Of a stretch of 58,872 nucleotides of DNA, positions 56,179 through 58,872 are shown one piece after another; position 1 is the first letter of the stretch; each line of letters starts with the position of its first letter. Position numbers and translations under genes: made by a program. Below the pieces are notes generated by a model. That model saw only the letters and a list, made by a program, of their open reading frames with translations. It searched no databases and was not told where the DNA came from. The DNA comes from Microbacterium sp. p3-SID336 (GTDB lineage: Bacteria; Actinomycetota; Actinomycetes; Actinomycetales; Microbacteriaceae), in the NCBI RefSeq assembly GCF_025143365.1, contig NZ_JALXPE010000022.1:1-58872 (forward strand), in the 5' to 3' direction.

Positions 56179-57393
56179 ATGACTCTGCGCACCCTGGATT
56201 CCCTGGGGTCGCTCGAGGGCAAGCGCGTCATCGTCCGTTGTGATCTCAATGTCCCCCTGCGGGACGGGGTCATCACGGACGATGGCCGCGTTCGGGCCTC
56301 GTTGCCGACTCTGAACGCTCTCATCAACGCCGGCGCCCGTGTCGTCGTGTGCTCGCACCTCGGGCGACCCGACGGTGCTCCCGACCCGCAGTACAGCCTC
56401 GAGCCGGTGGCTCAGCGTCTGTCCGAGCTGCTCGGCGCGCCGGTCGCGTTCGCGCGCGACACGGTCGGCGAGTCCGCGAAGGAGGCAGTGGCCTCGCTGG
56501 AGGACGGCGGCGTGGTGGTGATCGAGAACCTCCGCTTCAACCCGGGGGAGACCTCGAAGGACGAGGGCGAGCGGTCGGCGTTCGCCGCCCAGCTCGCGGA
56601 GCTCGGTGACGTGCTCGTCTCCGACGGCTTCGGCGTGGTGCACCGCAAGCAGGCCAGCGTCTACGAGCTCGCCCAGCTGCTGCCGTCGGCGGCGGGCCTG
56701 CTGATCGCGGCGGAGCTCGACGTGCTCGACCGGCTCACGGAGAACCCCGAGCGTCCCTACGCGGTCGTGCTCGGCGGGTCGAAGGTCAGCGACAAGCTCG
56801 GAGTCATCTCGCACCTGCTGCCTCGCGTGGATCGCATCCTCGTGGGCGGCGGCATGCTCTTCACCTTCCTCAAGGCACAGGGCCATCCTGTCGCGTCGAG
56901 CCTCCTCGAAGAGGACCAGCTCGACACGGTTCGCGGCTACATCGCCGAAGCCGCCGAGCGCGGCGTGGAGCTCGTGCTCCCCACCGACGTGGTGGTCGCA
57001 GAGTCCTTCTCGGCCGACGCGGCGCACGAGGTCGCAGCGGCCGACGCGATCGAGGACACCGCGTTCGGCGCCGCCGGCATCGGGCTCGACATCGGTCCGG
57101 AGACGGCGGCGCGCTTCGCCGAGGTCATCCGCTCCTCGACGACGGTCTTCTGGAACGGGCCCATGGGCGTGTTCGAGTTCCCGGCGTTCGCCGCCGGCAC
57201 CAAGGCCGTCGCGCAGGCGCTGACCGAGGTGCAGGGACTGAGCGTCGTGGGCGGGGGAGACTCGGCCGCGGCCGTGCGTCAGCTCGGCTTCGCGGACGAC
57301 CGCTTCGGCCACATCTCGACCGGCGGCGGAGCAAGCCTCGAGTTCCTCGAGGGCAAGAAACTACCTGGGCTGGAGGTCCTCGGATGGGCGTGA
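56179..57393 (+). CDS. pgk: Phosphoglycerate kinase
   Basis: PGK transfers phosphate from 1,3-bisphosphoglycerate to ADP. The 404-residue protein has the signature [68 protein letters not shown] and the nucleotide-binding [20 protein letters not shown] with [15 protein letters not shown] at the end. One oddity is [16 protein letters not shown] where most family members read DAFGTAHRAHAS. The tpiA start overlaps its last ten bases. Confidence 0.97.
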   Translation: MTLRTLDSLGSLEGKRVIVRCDLNVPLRDGVITDDGRVRASLPTLNALINAGARVVVCSHLGRPDGAPDPQYSLEPVAQRLSELLGAPVAFARDTVGESAKEAVASLEDGGVVVIENLRFNPGETSKDEGERSAFAAQLAELGDVLVSDGFGVVHRKQASVYELAQLLPSAAGLLIAAELDVLDRLTENPERPYAVVLGGSKVSDKLGVISHLLPRVDRILVGGGMLFTFLKAQGHPVASSLLEEDQLDTVRGYIAEAAERGVELVLPTDVVVAESFSADAAHEVAAADAIEDTAFGAAGIGLDIGPETAARFAEVIRSSTTVFWNGPMGVFEFPAFAAGTKAVAQALTEVQGLSVVGGGDSAAAVRQLGFADDRFGHISTGGGASLEFLEGKKLPGLEVLGWA

Positions 57394-58175
57394 GCTCCCG
57401 TACCCCGCTGATCGCGGGCAACTGGAAGATGAACCTGGACCACCTGCAGGCGGTCGCGTTCGTGCAGAAGCTGCACTGGACGCTGAAGGATGCGAAGCAC
57501 GAGGACGGCTCGGTCGAGGTCGCGGTGTTCCCGCCCTTCACCGACATCCGCAGCGTGCAGACGTTGATCGACGCGGACAAGATCCCGTTCGCCTTCGGCG
57601 CGCAGGATGTGTCGGCACACGACTCCGGTGCGTACACCGGCGAGGTGTCCGGTGCGTTCCTGGCGAAGCTCGACGCGAAGTACGTCATCATCGGCCACTC
57701 CGAGCGGCGTGAATACCACTCGGAGTCGGACGAGGTCGTGGCGGCGAAGGTGAAGGCCTCGCTGAAGCACGGTCTGGTGCCGGTGATCTGCGTCGGCGAG
57801 ACGGCGGAGGACCTGGAGAAGTTCGGCGCGAGCGCGGTTCCGGCCGGTCAGCTCGAGGCGGCGCTGCAGGGCGTGTCCCCGTCGGCGGACATCGTCGTGG
57901 CGTATGAGCCGGTGTGGGCCATCGGCTCCGGTCAGGCTGCGACGCCGCGGCAGGCGCAGGACGTGTGCGCGGCGCTCCGTGGCGTTATCGCGAAGGTCCT
58001 CGGCGACGAGGCCGCAGCGCGCACGCGCATCCTCTACGGCGGATCGGTGAAGGCCGCGAACATCGCGAGCTTCATGCGCGAGCCCGACGTGGACGGCGCT
58101 CTGGTCGGTGGCGCAAGCCTGGTGGTCGACGAGTTCGCCGCCATCATCCGCTTCGAGAAGCACGTCGGCGTGTGA
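57384..58175 (+). CDS. tpiA: Triose-phosphate isomerase
   Basis: TpiA interconverts dihydroxyacetone phosphate and G3P. The 263-residue protein has the catalytic Lys region [11 protein letters not shown], the electrophilic His in [13 protein letters not shown], the catalytic Glu in [17 protein letters not shown], and the phosphate loop [12 protein letters not shown] and GALVGGASL. The ATG lies ten bases inside pgk, so it is translationally coupled. A hairpin follows directly. Confidence 0.98.
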   Translation: MGVSSRTPLIAGNWKMNLDHLQAVAFVQKLHWTLKDAKHEDGSVEVAVFPPFTDIRSVQTLIDADKIPFAFGAQDVSAHDSGAYTGEVSGAFLAKLDAKYVIIGHSERREYHSESDEVVAAKVKASLKHGLVPVICVGETAEDLEKFGASAVPAGQLEAALQGVSPSADIVVAYEPVWAIGSGQAATPRQAQDVCAALRGVIAKVLGDEAAARTRILYGGSVKAANIASFMREPDVDGALVGGASLVVDEFAAIIRFEKHVGV

Positions 58176-58177
58176 GT

Positions 58178-58201
58178 GCGGCGGGGCTCCGGCCCCGCTG
58201 C
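58178..58201 (+). terminator. Hairpin after tpiA
   Basis: GCGGCGGGGC (58178-58187) pairs with 58192-58201 (10 bp, one G-U) around a four-base loop, two bases after the stop and directly upstream of the secG -10. Confidence 0.55.
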
Positions 58202-58205
58202 ACCG

Positions 58206-58211
58206 TATACT
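58206..58211 (+). promoter_or_regulatory. Candidate -10 of secG
   Basis: TATACT is the closest match to the consensus in the window. Transcription from about 58218 gives a leader of about 39 nt with a GGGGC/GCCCC hairpin (58223-58238) and the GAAAGG ribosome-binding site. Confidence 0.55.
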
Positions 58212-58256
58212 TGACCGTTACGGGGGCGCTCCGGCCCCAGCGAAAGGCTCTTTCTC

Positions 58257-58505
58257 GTGGCAATTCTCGAGTTCGTCCTGCAGGTCGTGCTGGGTATCAC
58301 CAGCGTGCTGCTGACCCTCCTCATCCTTCTGCACAAGGGCCGCGGTGGCGGCCTCTCCGACATGTTCGGCGGAGGGATGACCACTGCGGTGGGTTCCTCC
58401 GGTCTCGCGGAGCGGAACCTCAACCGCTTCACCGTCGTCCTCGCGCTGACCTGGTTCGTCGCCATCGTCGCGCTCGGCCTCATCACGAAGTTCGAGGTGA
58501 TCTGA
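58257..58505 (+). CDS. secG: Preprotein translocase subunit SecG
   Basis: SecG is a small accessory of the SecYEG channel. The 82-residue protein has two membrane helices (about 3-23, ILEFVLQVVLGITSVLLTLLIL; and 56-78, FTVVLALTWFVAIVALGLIT), joined by the conserved LHKGRGGGLSDMFGGGMTTAVGSSG loop. The GTG follows GAAAGG by eight bases. It usually follows tpiA in actinobacteria, as here. Its TGA overlaps the rbpA ATG by one base. Confidence 0.95.
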   Translation: MAILEFVLQVVLGITSVLLTLLILLHKGRGGGLSDMFGGGMTTAVGSSGLAERNLNRFTVVLALTWFVAIVALGLITKFEVI

Positions 58506-58858
58506 TGGCTACCGGTGGCAACGCGATCCGTGGGACCCGGGTGGGTTCCGGCCCGATGGGCGAGCAGGACCACGGCTACCACGCCGACCGCATCGCGGTG
58601 TCGTACTGGGACGGGCTCGGCAACGAGACGGTGCGGTACTTCGCGGCTGGTCTGCCCGAGGAGGAGATCCCGGAGATCATCGATCACCCGCAGTCGGGTC
58701 TCCCGGCCGGTCGGGACAAGGAGAACCCTCCCGCTGTCGCGAAGACGGAGCCGTACAAGACGCACCTCGCGTACGTGAAGGAGCGTCGTACCGATGAGGA
58801 GGCCGTCCAGCTCCTCGAGGATGCGCTCACCCAGCTGCGTGAGCGCCGGGGGCAGTGA
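58505..58858 (+). CDS. rbpA: RNA polymerase-binding protein RbpA
   Basis: RbpA is an actinobacterial transcription factor that stabilises open complexes with the principal sigma factor. The 117-residue protein has the N-terminal tail and core start AIRGTRVGSGPMGEQD, a core (about 25-70), the basic linker and the sigma-interacting TEPYKTHLAYVKERRTDEEAVQLLEDAL at the C-terminus. The four zinc-binding cysteines of Streptomyces RbpA are absent; the protein contains no cysteine at all, as in the zinc-free mycobacterial type. It is cotranslated with secG. Confidence 0.95.
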   Translation: MATGGNAIRGTRVGSGPMGEQDHGYHADRIAVSYWDGLGNETVRYFAAGLPEEEIPEIIDHPQSGLPAGRDKENPPAVAKTEPYKTHLAYVKERRTDEEAVQLLEDALTQLRERRGQ

Positions 58859-58872
58859 CCTCCCGCTGACAT

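Noticed and set aside
58187..58238. Repeated CTCCGGCCCC in the tpiA-secG gap as a regulatory repeat
   Set aside because: The two copies belong to separate GC-rich hairpins; the similarity is short and likely coincidental.

Overview
The window reads as a piece of a high-GC actinobacterial chromosome, most likely family Microbacteriaceae and probably Microbacterium. This rests on the base and codon bias, on sepF-yggT-divIVA-lspA downstream of a yggS gene, on an actinobacterial bcc-aa3 respiratory chain (ctaCDF, and ctaE-qcrCAB next to trpD), and on whiA, rapZ, rbpA and DUF3043. The genus is inference. Coding density is very high: no gap exceeds 300 bases, and I see no insertion sequence, prophage, CRISPR array, tRNA or rRNA.

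Layout. 1-3787: tail of yggS, then division and envelope genes (sepF, yggT, divIVA, lspA) and an RluA-type pseudouridine synthase. 3841-6224: a GNAT acetyltransferase and an ECF-type sigma factor overlapping its membrane-anchored partner. 6294-14656: dnaE, a membrane protein with a repetitive linker, hisD, nrdR, pyrD and a convergent DUF3043 gene. 14703-16538: an M20 peptidase and an ErpA-like Fe-S protein. 16682-25733: respiration. ctaC-ctaD-ctaF run rightward and ctaE-qcrC-qcrA-qcrB leftward, with a rhodanese gene and a ridA-like/GNAT pair between them. 25926-30321: trpD, a PHP-domain protein, a 5'-3' exonuclease and two small secreted proteins. 30557-32011: rpsA. 32157-38796: a tightly overlapping sulfur operon (sulfonate-type ABC transporter, acetyl-CoA synthetase, O-acetylhomoserine sulfhydrylase, CoA-binding protein). 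38827-43340: coaE, a Tat-exported protein, uvrB, a TfoX-like protein, and an OhrR-type regulator divergent from a small zinc-ribbon protein. 43397-47448: a DUF4129/MoxR/DUF58 membrane operon. 47486-54228: uvrA-uvrC, rapZ and whiA. 54416-58858: sodA, gap-pgk-tpiA, secG and rbpA.

Working together. The two respiratory blocks encode a cytochrome bc1-aa3 supercomplex in which the di-heme QcrC replaces a soluble cytochrome c. The sulfur operon appears to join sulfur uptake, homocysteine synthesis and re-activation of the acetate that synthesis releases. The lower-glycolysis genes gap-pgk-tpiA are contiguous, with pgk and tpiA overlapping.

The most striking sequence-level signals are regulatory. 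About sixteen genes have a TAnnnT-like -10 hexamer ending exactly 6-7 nt before the start codon, as expected for leaderless mRNAs, and in several places the upstream stop codon forms the first bases of that hexamer. Clear inverted repeats lie in three divergent intergenic regions: ohrR/zinc-ribbon, DUF3043/M20 peptidase and ctaE/trpD. No obviously novel defence or mobile system is present. The best candidates for undescribed biology are the ohrR/zinc-ribbon pair, the acetate-recycling sulfur operon and the transglutaminase-less MoxR operon.
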